Source: Sedimenticola selenatireducens DSM 17993 (GTDB lineage: Bacteria > Pseudomonadota > Gammaproteobacteria > Chromatiales > Chromatiaceae). Taken from it: a DNA stretch of 38,807 bases. Below are positions 25,482-34,155 of this stretch, in pieces. The position numbers were made by a program, and so were the translations under genes. Position 1 is the stretch's first letter. Each line of letters begins with the position of its first letter. The notes under the pieces are model-generated. The model made no database searches. It saw only the letters and a list, made by a program, of their open reading frames with translations, and had not been told where the DNA came from. Location: assembly GCF_000428045.1 (NCBI RefSeq), contig NZ_KE386615.1, positions 135 to 38,941 of the forward strand, written 5' to 3'.

Positions 25482-26015
25482 ATGTCCAATATCCGCCCCT
25501 TCGACGGCATGGTACCCAAACTGGGTGAATCGGTCTGGGTTGATCCGAGTGCGGTGGTCATCGGCGATGTGGAGATTGGCGACCAGGCCTCGATCTGGCC
25601 GATGACAGCGATACGCGGTGACGTCAACAGCATCCGCATCGGTGAGCGCACCAATATCCAGGACGGCAGTGTGCTGCATGTCACTCACGCCAACCCCGCC
25701 TCGCCGGGCGGACACGCCCTGACCATTGGCAATGATGTGACGGCGGGACACAAGGTGCTGCTGCACGGCTGTACCATCGGCGATCGTTGCCTGATCGGCA
25801 TGGGCTCGATCGTGATGGACGGGGCGGTGCTGGAGTCCGACATCATCCTGGCGGCCGGTAGCCTGGTCACCGAGGGGAAGCGGCTGGAAAGCGGATATCT
25901 CTGGTGCGGCTCGCCCGCCAAGCGGCTGCGCAAACTGACCGACGAGGAGCTGGCCTTTCTGCCCTATGTGGCGGGCCACTATGTCAAGCTGGCGGAGAAA
26001 TACCGCGCCGGCTGA
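25482..26015 (+). CDS. Gamma-class carbonic anhydrase-like hexapeptide protein (YrdA type)
   Basis: Left-handed beta-helix protein, 177 residues, built from hexapeptide repeats (for example VVIGDVEIGDQASIWPMTAIRGD, ALTIGNDVTAGHK, CTIGDRCLIGMG). The family forms trimers with a metal site between subunits. The His residues in HVTHAN and AGHKVLLHGC are in the positions used for zinc or iron. Bacterial YrdA-type members often lack measurable carbonic anhydrase activity, so the reaction is uncertain. The SD AGGAGA precedes the ATG. In E. coli yrdA is near aroE and tsaC, and the same association is seen here (aroE next, tsaC about 3 kb away). Confidence 0.9.
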   Translation: MSNIRPFDGMVPKLGESVWVDPSAVVIGDVEIGDQASIWPMTAIRGDVNSIRIGERTNIQDGSVLHVTHANPASPGGHALTIGNDVTAGHKVLLHGCTIGDRCLIGMGSIVMDGAVLESDIILAAGSLVTEGKRLESGYLWCGSPAKRLRKLTDEELAFLPYVAGHYVKLAEKYRAG

Positions 26016-26049
26016 TGTTTCGGTGGTGAGGTAATATTTCGTTGAATCC

Positions 26050-26083
26050 GTAGGGTGGATGCGCCGATGCTTATCCACCCTAC
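26050..26083. repeat. Palindromic element, GTAGGGTGGAT/ATCCACCCTAC
   Basis: A perfect 11-bp stem (26050-26060, 26073-26083) with a 12-nt loop (GCGCCGATGCTT). It lies between convergent gamma-CA and aroE genes. It belongs to the GTAGGGTGGATAAGC-type intergenic repeats seen in many gammaproteobacteria. Confidence 0.7.
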
Positions 26084-26149
26084 AACTTTCCATCCGCTTC
26101 CGCCGCTTCCTCGGGCGAGTCGTTTCCCGTGGTCGGCCAACGGACGTAT

Positions 26150-26962
26150 TCAGCGCAGGCTGGCGATCACCGGAGCGGTGTCGGGACGCACCCCGCGCCA
26201 CAGGAGGAAGGATTCGGCGGCCTGCTCCACCAGCATGCCCAGGCCATCCAGCGCCTTGCCGGCCCGGTGACGCTGGCCCCAGCGCACGAAGGCGGTGGGT
26301 TCGCTGGCGTACACCATGTCGTAGGTCCAGCCGCCGGCTGTCAGGATACCGCTGGGTAGCGGCGGCACCTCGCCCTGCAGACCGGCCGCCGTGCCGTTAA
26401 TGATCAGATCAAACCGGTCACCCTCCAGTTCATCCAGCCCACAGCCCCGTATCGGACCCAGGGGTTGCAACGTGGCGGCCAGCCGGCGCGCCTTGTCGGC
26501 GGTGCGGTTGGCGATCACCAACTGTTCCGGGCCGCACTCCAGTAGCGGTCGCACCACCCCTTTCGAGGCACCCCCGGCCCCCAGCAGCAGGATACGGCAG
26601 CCGCTCAGCAGATAGCCGTGATTGACACTCAGGTCCCGTACCAGCCCGGCGCCGTCGGTGTTGTCACCGCGCAGGCGTCCAGCGTCCAGTGGGACCAGGG
26701 TGTTGACCGCCCCGGCGCTCCCGGCGCGGGGCGTGCGTTCATCCGCCAGCGCCCAGGCCTGCTCCTTGAACGGGACGGTGACATTGAGTCCACGCCCGCC
26801 GCCGGCGAAGAACTTCCGCACATCTTTGTCGAATCCATCCAGGCGGCCAAGCAGTCGCTCATAGGTCAGGTCCATGCCGGTCTGTTCGGCAAAGGCCCGG
26901 TGGATCAGTGGCGATTTGCTGTGTTCGATGGGGTTCCCGATGACGGCGTATCTATCGGTCAT
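26150..26962 (-). CDS. aroE: Shikimate dehydrogenase
   Basis: Reduces 3-dehydroshikimate to shikimate with NADPH in aromatic amino acid synthesis; cytoplasmic, 270 residues. The substrate site is visible in [17 protein letters not shown] and [12 protein letters not shown], including the catalytic Lys. The nucleotide loop is [12 protein letters not shown], with NRTADKA downstream selecting [18 protein letters not shown] lies near the C-terminus. The start at 26962 (MTDRYAVIG) matches the family; MQNQT five residues earlier is an alternative. It lies 58 nt after hemB on the same strand and may be co-transcribed. Confidence 0.96.
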   Translation of the reverse strand: MTDRYAVIGNPIEHSKSPLIHRAFAEQTGMDLTYERLLGRLDGFDKDVRKFFAGGGRGLNVTVPFKEQAWALADERTPRAGSAGAVNTLVPLDAGRLRGDNTDGAGLVRDLSVNHGYLLSGCRILLLGAGGASKGVVRPLLECGPEQLVIANRTADKARRLAATLQPLGPIRGCGLDELEGDRFDLIINGTAAGLQGEVPPLPSGILTAGGWTYDMVYASEPTAFVRWGQRHRAGKALDGLGMLVEQAAESFLLWRGVRPDTAPVIASLR

Positions 26963-27020
26963 GGTCTGGTTCTGCATTGGAAAAGGGGGCGGCGTCAGGC
27001 CCGACACCGCCCCCAGATGG

Positions 27021-28121
<1,101 letters not shown>

Positions 28122-28190
28122 TCAGAGTTGTCCGGATGTGCTATCTTTCCCGGGTTTTTGTCAGCAGATCGGTGGTACGTGGAGTCGGGT

Positions 28191-28532
28191 ATGCAAAAGT
28201 CACCCTATATATTTGATGTGGATGTCGAGGGGTTTGACCAGCAGGTGCTGGAGGCGTCGGAAAAGCGGCCGATCCTGGTGGATTTCTGGGCCGAGTGGTG
28301 TTCTCCCTGCCTGGCTCTGGCGCCCGCCCTGGAGCGGGTGATAGACGAGCGTGCGGGGGAGGTGTTGCTGGCCAAGGTGGAGGTGGATGACAACATGAAA
28401 CTGGCCGGTCATTTCCGCCTGCGGGGTTTCCCCACGGTAATCCTGTTTTATCGGAAACAGGAGTTGGGCCGTTTCAGTGGGGCGCGAGCCGTCCACTGGA
28501 TTGATGAGTGGATTGATCAGCATCTGGGCTAA
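28191..28532 (+). CDS. Thioredoxin-like protein
   Basis: Cytoplasmic thioredoxin-fold protein of 113 residues. The active site is WCSPC (C37, C40) in LVDFWAEWCSPCLALAP, with Ser instead of the usual Gly. The cis-proline segment is GFPTVILFY, and the C-terminal helix is present. It resembles the thioredoxin-domain (YbbN N-terminal-like) branch rather than TrxA. The ATG at 28191 is preceded by GGAG with 6 nt spacing; an earlier in-frame ATG at 28128 has no such site. It is divergent from hemB (156 nt). The partner is unknown. Confidence 0.85.
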   Translation: MQKSPYIFDVDVEGFDQQVLEASEKRPILVDFWAEWCSPCLALAPALERVIDERAGEVLLAKVEVDDNMKLAGHFRLRGFPTVILFYRKQELGRFSGARAVHWIDEWIDQHLG

Positions 28533-28643
28533 AAATTCCCGGGGCGGATTGCGATAATCCGGCTTTCTGAAAAATCCTACAGCTCTCTCGGGATAGTTGT
28601 GCAGGGGTGTTGGGGGCTACGGCTTACACTCTTCCCGTGGTAG

Positions 28644-28673
28644 TCGGCGCCTATCCGAAGCCGATTCTTTTTT
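28644..28673 (+). terminator. Weak terminator-like hairpin after the thioredoxin-like gene
   Basis: TCGGC (28644-28648) pairs with GCCGA (28660-28664), followed by TTCTTTTTT (28665-28673). The 5-bp stem with an 11-nt loop is weak, and it lies 110 nt past the stop codon. Nothing else recognised is found in the 269-nt gap before the mlaC-like gene. Confidence 0.35.
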
Positions 28674-28801
28674 CCGGAAAACGGCCCGGACACTCTCAAG
28701 AAAGTCAACGGATGTCCGCTACAGACTAGGTTGCCCACTTATCGGGACAGATTCTAATTAACCCTGGAAAGGGATCAACAGGGCCTACGGAGACAATAAC
28801 C

Positions 28802-29539
28802 ATGGGAAAAACAGCTCTGATTTCAGTTGCACGTCGTCAGTTTATTCTGTTGATGTTGCTTGTCTGCCTGCCACTCACTGTTGCCGCGACAGAGTTGGCC
28901 GGACCTCAGCAGGTGATTCAGCGTATCTCGGATCAACTGCAGCAGATTCTGATGAATAACCAGGAGCGGATGCTGGAGGATCCGGCATTTGTCTATCAAC
29001 TGGCCAATGAGGTGCTGATTCCCCATGTGGATTTCGGACATGTATCCAGCCTGGTGCTGGGAAAATACTGGCGCCGGGCCACGGATGAGCAGAAACAGGC
29101 GTTTTCTCTTCAGTTCCAGCGCCTGCTGGTCAGGACTTACTCCACTGCCTTCAAGGAATTCCAGGGTTGGGAGATCAGCTACACCCCACTGCGCATGAAT
29201 GAAGGGGACAGTGACGTGTCGGTACATACCCAGGTGAAGCGCACGGGTGCGCCGCCGGTGGATGTGGTCTATCGCATGCACATCCAGGACGGTGACTGGA
29301 AGGCGTATGACGTAAAGATCGAGGGGATCAGCCTGATCACCAATTACCGCTCCAGCTTTGCCAGAGAGGTGCGTCGCAGCGGTATGCACGGCCTGATCCA
29401 GCGAATTACCGAACTCAACGACAACCGGGTAAACAGGTGGCTGACAATAGTGCAATCTGAAGATTTGGACCTTGCACAAACAGCAGAAAGTCAAAAAAAC
29501 GCCTACAGTTTTATCAAGGATAGTCGCTATAACCAGTGA
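28802..29539 (+). CDS. MlaC/Ttg2D-type periplasmic phospholipid-binding protein
   Basis: The 245-residue product has a Sec signal peptide (hydrophobic 13-27, cleavage likely after the VAA near 29) and then the MlaC/Ttg2 fold: PQQVIQRISDQLQQIL, FVYQLANEVLIPHVDFGHVSSLVLGKYWRRATDEQKQAF, YSTAFKEFQGWEISYTPLR and VVYRMHIQDGDWKAYDVKIEGISLITNYRSSF. MlaC shuttles phospholipids between the outer-membrane MlaA complex and the inner-membrane MlaFEDB transporter. None of those partners is encoded here, so it stands alone. The C-terminal tail after RSSFA (about 45 residues) is longer than in many homologues. A good terminator follows. Confidence 0.88.
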   Translation: MGKTALISVARRQFILLMLLVCLPLTVAATELAGPQQVIQRISDQLQQILMNNQERMLEDPAFVYQLANEVLIPHVDFGHVSSLVLGKYWRRATDEQKQAFSLQFQRLLVRTYSTAFKEFQGWEISYTPLRMNEGDSDVSVHTQVKRTGAPPVDVVYRMHIQDGDWKAYDVKIEGISLITNYRSSFAREVRRSGMHGLIQRITELNDNRVNRWLTIVQSEDLDLAQTAESQKNAYSFIKDSRYNQ

Positions 29540-29659
29540 AGGTTTTGAAGATCGTCTCCAGGCTGAACCCAATGTTGCAAAGGGTACATCGTCGCATTAA
29601 GGGGGCTGTCATTTCAGCTCCTCAATGCAACTCCTCCGGCGCTTAAAACGGCGCTTTCG

Positions 29660-29695
29660 GGCTCATCCCCTTCCCAGATGAGTCCGTTTTTTTTT
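29660..29695 (+). terminator. Rho-independent terminator after the mlaC-like gene
   Basis: GGCTCAT (29660-29666) pairs with ATGAGTC (29678-29684), with one G-T wobble, and an 11-nt loop. A run of nine T follows at 29687-29695. It lies 120 nt after the stop codon; the convergent tsaC gene ends at 29882. The rest of the 342-nt gap contains only a palindromic repeat. Confidence 0.75.
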
Positions 29696-29769
29696 GTCTG
29701 TCCCGGTGACCTGCCGCATGAAGGGTGGCCTTTTTGTAGGAACGGCTGGCCGCCGGAGTGGGTTTGATC

Positions 29770-29820
29770 TGTAGGAGGCCCGCCCCGGGCCGAATTCGCG
29801 GCGAGGGCGCCGCTCCTACC
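29770..29820 (-). repeat. Dispersed palindromic repeat, family A, copy 4 (inverted)
   Basis: TGTAGGAG (29770-29777) and CTCCTACC (29813-29820), with the core in the opposite order to the other copies (GGCCCGCCCCGGGCCG then CGGCGAGGGCGCCG), so it is read on the minus strand. It lies between the convergent mlaC-like and tsaC genes. Confidence 0.8.
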
Positions 29821-29881
29821 AGACCACTCATCCGCGACATATTGTCCCTGACTTGGTGGGGCGTGATGCCCCTATGCGATA

Positions 29882-30448
29882 TTAACCGCGAATGATCCGG
29901 CCGGTGGCGCCGTCCCGGATGGTCGAGGGGGCGCGACTTTTTCCCAGCGGCGCATGGATGATGCAGTCCACGTGATTGCCCAGTCGCAGGCGCACCTGCA
30001 GCGCGGACCGGGCCGGATGCTGGCCGCTGCGGTTGGCGCTGGTGGACACGATGGGGGATTCGCAGGCCCGACACAGGGCAGCCGCCAGCGGATGGGCGGT
30101 GACCCTGACGGCGAGGGTGGCATGAATCCCGGTCAGCCAATATGGCAGATGGTCGGCGGCCGGCAGCAGCCAGGTGTTGGGTCCCGGCCAGCTGGCAAAG
30201 ATCCGGTTCATCAATGGCTCGGCCAGGGGTTTGATGAAGGGGCGGAGCTGGTTGAAATCGGAAGCGATCAGAATCACGCCCTTTGCAATCGGCCGCTGCT
30301 TCAATTTCAGCAGTCTCTCCATGGCCTGCTCGTTCAGGGGGTCGCAACCCAGGCCAAAGACCGCCTCGGTGGGGTAAGCGATGAGGCCGCCGCTGTGGAC
30401 ACAGCGTGCGGCCTCGCGCAGTTTCCAGGGGATGATCGGATGGCTCAT
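29882..30448 (-). CDS. tsaC: L-threonylcarbamoyladenylate synthase (YrdC/Sua5 family)
   Basis: Makes threonylcarbamoyl-AMP from threonine, bicarbonate and ATP for the t6A37 modification of ANN-decoding tRNAs; cytoplasmic, 188 residues, the short YrdC form without the Sua5 C-terminal domain. Family signatures are AYPTEAVFGLGCDP, LLKLKQRPIAKGVILIA (KxR motif with catalytic basic residues) and PIVSTSANRSG. It starts 12 nt after the purE stop on the same strand and so is probably co-transcribed with it. Confidence 0.94.
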   Translation of the reverse strand: MSHPIIPWKLREAARCVHSGGLIAYPTEAVFGLGCDPLNEQAMERLLKLKQRPIAKGVILIASDFNQLRPFIKPLAEPLMNRIFASWPGPNTWLLPAADHLPYWLTGIHATLAVRVTAHPLAAALCRACESPIVSTSANRSGQHPARSALQVRLRLGNHVDCIIHAPLGKSRAPSTIRDGATGRIIRG

Positions 30449-30460
30449 CCGTCGCCTGGT

Positions 30461-30961
30461 CTAGAGGGATGCCTGCAGTTTGGCGTCTTTCTCTATAACT
30501 CCGGCTGCGTTGGCCTCGCGGTCTGCCCTGATCCTGGTTGCCAGATCGGGGTCCGACAAGGCCAGAATCTGTGCCGCCAGATAGCCTGCATTCTTGGCGC
30601 CGGCCTTGCCCACCGCCACGGTGGCTACCGGAATGCCGCCGGGCATCTGTACGGTGGAGAGCAGTGCATCCATGCCCTGTAGCGGGCCGGCGTCCAGCGG
30701 GATGCCGATCACCGGTTTCAGGGTCAGGCCGGCCACGGTGCCGGCCAGGTGGGCGGCCAGTCCGGCGGCGCAGATAAAGGCGGCACAGCCCCGGGTGTCG
30801 GCGTCCTTCACGTAGCTGTGGGTGACGTCCGGGGTGCGGTGCGCCGAGGTGATTTTTGCCTCAAACGGGATGCCGAGGGACTTGAGAACATCCATCGTAG
30901 ACTGAAGAACCGGCAGGTCCGAGTCGGATCCCATCAGAACTGCGATAAAAGGTTTGCTCAT
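30461..30961 (-). CDS. purE: N5-carboxyaminoimidazole ribonucleotide mutase
   Basis: Class I PurE, which converts N5-CAIR to CAIR in purine synthesis; 166 residues, forms octamers. Signatures are [24 protein letters not shown] (catalytic His), [13 protein letters not shown] and IGIPLDAG...[22 protein letters not shown]. Class I PurE normally needs PurK to make its substrate. The adjacent gene is tsaC rather than purK, so purK must lie elsewhere or be absent. The divergent octaheme cytochrome gene starts 209 nt away. Confidence 0.96.
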   Translation of the reverse strand: MSKPFIAVLMGSDSDLPVLQSTMDVLKSLGIPFEAKITSAHRTPDVTHSYVKDADTRGCAAFICAAGLAAHLAGTVAGLTLKPVIGIPLDAGPLQGMDALLSTVQMPGGIPVATVAVGKAGAKNAGYLAAQILALSDPDLATRIRADREANAAGVIEKDAKLQASL

Positions 30962-31087
30962 GATTCACTACCCAAAATCAATTAAAAACGAGCAGGCAAC
31001 GATACCGGATTTTATTTTGCCAGGCTACGCCCCAACTCGATTTGTCAGGGAGAAAAGAATCACATTCTTTATGAATTATCAATGCAT

Positions 31088-31144
31088 TGAACAGGGTTTC
31101 TCTGTTCATATAGGAAAAATAGTGCAGGAGCTGGCTTCCTGCAC
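31088..31144 (+). promoter_or_regulatory. Two tandem dyads upstream of the octaheme cytochrome gene
   Basis: Dyad 1: TGAACAG (31088-31094) and CTGTTCA (31102-31108), loop of 7. Dyad 2: GTGCAGGA (31122-31129) and TCCTGCAC (31137-31144), loop of 7. Both are perfect. The second ends 15 nt before the AAGGAAG ribosome-binding site. The surrounding 209-nt intergenic region is markedly AT-rich compared with the genes. They may be operators or mRNA hairpins controlling the cytochrome operon. Confidence 0.55.
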
Positions 31145-31170
31145 TGGCTGATAAATCAAAGGAAGTGTCG

Positions 31171-32886
31171 ATGATGTATGCGAACAAGCGATTAGTCGAT
31201 CCGGCGGCCTGGTTGCTGGCGTTGCTGTTTCCCACTTTGCTTATCCTGGCGGATGCCCATGCGGCGGCGGAGATCGAGCGGGGTATTAACGAATATGCCG
31301 ATACCAGCCAGTCTCACCTGAAGTCGCCGGATGACCCTCCGGCCGTGGTCCGGGTCAGCAGTTCCACCGCCGATCACGCGGAGTTCAAGGAGCTGCAGGG
31401 ACCCTTCGGCAGTGGTCCGGAGGTGACCAAGGCGTGCCTGGGCTGCCATAACGAGGCGGGTCATCAGTTTATGAAAGGCATTCACTGGACCTGGGAATAC
31501 CAGCATCCGGTGACCGGCCAGACTCTGGGCAAGAAGCACCTGGTCAACAATTTCTGCACCAATGCTCGGGGCAACGAGGGGATGTGTGCCCAGTGTCACG
31601 CCGGTTATGGCTGGAAGGACGACAGCTTCGATTTCAGCGATCAGGGCAACATCGACTGTCTGGTCTGTCATGACGCCACCGGCAGCTATTACCGGACCCC
31701 CAACTCCCAGGGTAATGCCGCCTGCTCCGTCATGTTCGAGGGCAAGCAGCCAATTGATTGGGCCAAGGTGGCGCAGAGCGTGGCCCTGCCCGACCGCTCG
31801 AACTGCGGCACCTGCCACTTTTATGGGGGCGGTGGCGACGGGGTCAAGCATGGTGATATGGATTCATCGCTGAAGCATCCGGACAAGGCCCTGGATGTGC
31901 ACATGGACGCCCAGGGCCTCAATTTCAGCTGTACCGAGTGTCACCAGGGGGAGGGACACCAGTGGTCCGGCAGTCGCTACAACATGGATGCCAAGGACAG
32001 TGAGGGCACCGGCAAGCCGGGACAGCGTCGTCAGGTGGCCACTTGTGAAAGCTGCCACGGCGACACCCCCCATCCGGGCAACAACCTGAAAGCGGTCAAG
32101 CTTAACGGGCACACCGACCGGGTCGCCTGCCAGACCTGCCATATCCCCACCTTTGCGCGTGGCGGTGTCGCCACCAAGACCGACTGGGACTGGCGAACCG
32201 CCGGCAAGTTGAAGGACGGTGAAGGCTTCAAGCTGAAGGAGTACACCCAGGGCAACGGCGAACACCGCGCCACCTACAAATCGATTAAGGGTGATTTTAA
32301 ATACGGTGAAAACCTGAAGCCCAGCTACGCCTGGTTTGACGGTGTGATGAACTACACCACCATCGACACGAAATTCGACCCGCAAGCGGGCCCGGTAAAA
32401 ATCAACAGCTTCAACGGTGCCTACGATGACCCGGCATCCCGCATCTGGCCGTTCAAGCAGATGCACACCACCCAGCCCTACGACAAGGGCAACAACACCC
32501 TGGTCTACATGCACCTGTGGGGCGATGATCCGGACTCTTTCTGGGGCAACTACGATTTCGGCCGCGCCATCAAGGTGGGCATGGAGAGGAACGGCAAACC
32601 CTACTCCGGGGAGCACGGTTTTATCGACACTGTCTCCTATTGGCCCATCACCCACATGGTGGCCCCCAAGGAGCAGGCGCTGGCCTGCGCCGAGTGCCAC
32701 GCCAAAGAGGGTCGCCTGAGTGAGCTGAACGGCTTCTACATGCCGGGACGTGACGGCTTCGGCTGGCTCGACATACTCGGCTATATGGCCGTGATCGGTG
32801 CGTTGTTGGTGGCGCTTGGACACGGCATGGTGAGGATTGTGATGTGCAAGAAGCGGGTCACTGAACACTGCAAGGACGGGGAGTAA
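31171..32886 (+). CDS. Membrane-anchored octaheme cytochrome c, Otr (tetrathionate reductase) type
   Basis: The 571-residue secreted protein has a signal peptide (hydrophobic 12-27, cleavage near AHA at 31) and eight CxxCH heme sites: C89, C139, C163, C212, C254, C292, C320 and C506. A large heme-free segment of about 180 residues precedes the last site. This fits the octaheme tetrathionate reductase (Otr) family, whose Shewanella member reduces tetrathionate, nitrite and hydroxylamine in vitro; the physiological substrate is open. A C-terminal membrane helix (about 532-557, LDILGYMAVIGALLVALGHGMV) anchors it, which the soluble Shewanella protein lacks. The ATG at 31171 has AAGGAAG upstream; a GTG at 31165 and an ATG at 31174 are alternatives. 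A cytochrome b gene follows after 5 nt. Confidence 0.9.
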   Translation: MMYANKRLVDPAAWLLALLFPTLLILADAHAAAEIERGINEYADTSQSHLKSPDDPPAVVRVSSSTADHAEFKELQGPFGSGPEVTKACLGCHNEAGHQFMKGIHWTWEYQHPVTGQTLGKKHLVNNFCTNARGNEGMCAQCHAGYGWKDDSFDFSDQGNIDCLVCHDATGSYYRTPNSQGNAACSVMFEGKQPIDWAKVAQSVALPDRSNCGTCHFYGGGGDGVKHGDMDSSLKHPDKALDVHMDAQGLNFSCTECHQGEGHQWSGSRYNMDAKDSEGTGKPGQRRQVATCESCHGDTPHPGNNLKAVKLNGHTDRVACQTCHIPTFARGGVATKTDWDWRTAGKLKDGEGFKLKEYTQGNGEHRATYKSIKGDFKYGENLKPSYAWFDGVMNYTTIDTKFDPQAGPVKINSFNGAYDDPASRIWPFKQMHTTQPYDKGNNTLVYMHLWGDDPDSFWGNYDFGRAIKVGMERNGKPYSGEHGFIDTVSYWPITHMVAPKEQALACAECHAKEGRLSELNGFYMPGRDGFGWLDILGYMAVIGALLVALGHGMVRIVMCKKRVTEHCKDGE

Positions 32887-32891
32887 TCGAC

Positions 32892-33557
32892 ATGGCAAAA
32901 CGAGAGAAACATGCAGTAACCATCTATACCCGTTATGAACGCTTCTGGCACTGGACCCAGGCCCTGCTGATTTTCCTGCTGGCGTTCACCGGTTTCGGCC
33001 TGCACGGTACCCACCATCTGCTGCCGTTTTCCAAGGCGGTGATGCTGCACACCTTCGCTGCCATTGCACTGATCCTGCTGTGGATCTTTACCACATTCTG
33101 GAATTTCACCACCGGCAACTGGCGCCAGTTCCTGCCCAACACCAAAGGGTTGTTCGCGGTCATCCGCTACTACGCCTGGGGTATCCTGTTTGGTGAGGAT
33201 CATCCCCACAAAAAGACCCTGCGGCGCAAACAGAATGCCCTGCAGGGGCTGGCCTATCTCACCTTCATGGTGCTGATCGGTCCGGCGCTCTGGCTCACCG
33301 GCATTATTTACCTGCTGTACGATCTCTGGAACGAGATCCCCGGCGCTGCCAATGGCCTGTTCGTGGTCGCCTTTCTGCATACCGCAGCGGCGTTCCTGAT
33401 GGTCACCTTCGTCATTATCCACATCTACATGACCACCACCGGCAAGACCCCGCTGCACTACATCAAGACCATGATCAGCGGCGTCGAGCGCGTCGAGTTG
33501 ACCGAGGTGGAGCGCGCCTATCTGGCCGAGGAGCATCCGGAACGGCTGAAGGAGTAA
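32892..33557 (+). CDS. Membrane cytochrome b subunit (PhsC/HydC-like)
   Basis: Di-heme b-type integral membrane protein of 221 residues with four strongly hydrophobic segments (about 18-37, 53-75, 110-135, 157-180). Likely heme ligands are His in RFWHWTQALL, MLHTFAA and FLHTAAAFLMVTFVIIHIY. The family transfers electrons between the quinone pool and periplasmic partners (thiosulfate reductase, hydrogenase, formate dehydrogenase). It lies 5 nt after the octaheme cytochrome gene, with its SD (GGGGAG) overlapping that stop, so the two form a unit. The expected flow is quinol to cytochrome b to octaheme cytochrome; the reverse cannot be excluded. Confidence 0.92.
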   Translation: MAKREKHAVTIYTRYERFWHWTQALLIFLLAFTGFGLHGTHHLLPFSKAVMLHTFAAIALILLWIFTTFWNFTTGNWRQFLPNTKGLFAVIRYYAWGILFGEDHPHKKTLRRKQNALQGLAYLTFMVLIGPALWLTGIIYLLYDLWNEIPGAANGLFVVAFLHTAAAFLMVTFVIIHIYMTTTGKTPLHYIKTMISGVERVELTEVERAYLAEEHPERLKE

Positions 33558-33643
33558 CGGATGGGCGTGTATTGGTAGTGATTGATGCGGTTGACCGATA
33601 CAAGCCGGGTGCCAGCTCTCCCTTACGATGGTCGCACCCGTAG

Positions 33644-33703
33644 GGCGCCCCGTGGGCGCCATCGATCGATTCGGTTAACAGCCATGGGCCGAGTCATCGG
33701 CCC
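33644..33703. repeat. Two adjacent hairpins after the cytochrome b gene
   Basis: GGCGCCC/GGGCGCC (33644-33650, 33654-33660, loop CGT) and GGGCCG/CGGCCC (33686-33691, 33698-33703, loop of 6). They occupy the middle of the 198-nt gap between the cytochrome b and VOC genes. They look like further extragenic palindromes. No T-run follows. Confidence 0.5.
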
Positions 33704-33755
33704 GCCTGCTACGGACTATGCTTAAGAAGCAGTCTGTCAGTTAGAGGTGATGGCG

Positions 33756-34130
33756 ATGGATAACACCGATCAGCGGCCCCCGCTCTGGGTGGGTCATATT
33801 TTCCTGGCGACCAACCGGCTGGCTCAGACCGCCGGGTTCATGCGGCAGATTGGTATGCGCCCGGTGACCCAGGGCGATGAATACGCGGTTTTTGAACTGC
33901 GCGGCGGTACTCACCTGGTCCTCTCTCTGGTAAAACAGCTCACCCCGGCCGAGGCCGATTTTGATCTGATGGTGGATGACCTGGAGGCGACTCATCGCCG
34001 GTTTGCCGAACTCGGACTGAATCCCTCACCCATCGAACCGGGTAAAATCCATGCCAGCTTCAATATCCAGGAGCCGGCCGGCAACCGCATTCGGGTACTC
34101 TCCAGCCACGTGGGGAAGAATCCGGTATAA
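33756..34130 (+). CDS. VOC (glyoxalase/dioxygenase-fold) protein
   Basis: Small vicinal-oxygen-chelate-fold protein of 124 residues. The pattern is WVGHIFLATNRLAQTAGFMRQIGMRPV near the N-terminus, then YAVFELRGGTHLVLSL, DFDLMVDDLEATHRRFAELGL and a C-terminal FNIQEPAGNRIRVLSSH. The metal ligands expected in active enzymes would be the His in VGHIF, a residue near THLVL and a Glu in IQEPAGN, so metal binding is plausible. The ATG at 33756 is chosen because AGAGGTGA lies 5 nt upstream; GTG 33747 and ATG 33750 overlap that site. It is followed 25 nt later by a 2OG-oxygenase-like gene. Substrate unknown. Confidence 0.82.
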   Translation: MDNTDQRPPLWVGHIFLATNRLAQTAGFMRQIGMRPVTQGDEYAVFELRGGTHLVLSLVKQLTPAEADFDLMVDDLEATHRRFAELGLNPSPIEPGKIHASFNIQEPAGNRIRVLSSHVGKNPV

Positions 34131-34155
34131 CCCCCGGGGGCATCCGGAGGGGCGC

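Noticed and set aside
28533-28801. A possible c-di-GMP (GEMM) riboswitch upstream of the mlaC-like gene, suggested by an AGGTTGCC segment
   Set aside because: The required upstream conserved elements of the class are not present; the match is only to a short segment.
31864-32898. A 344-codon minus-strand open frame opposite the octaheme cytochrome gene
   Set aside because: The opposite strand has eight CxxCH sites and a signal peptide, so this frame is an antisense shadow.
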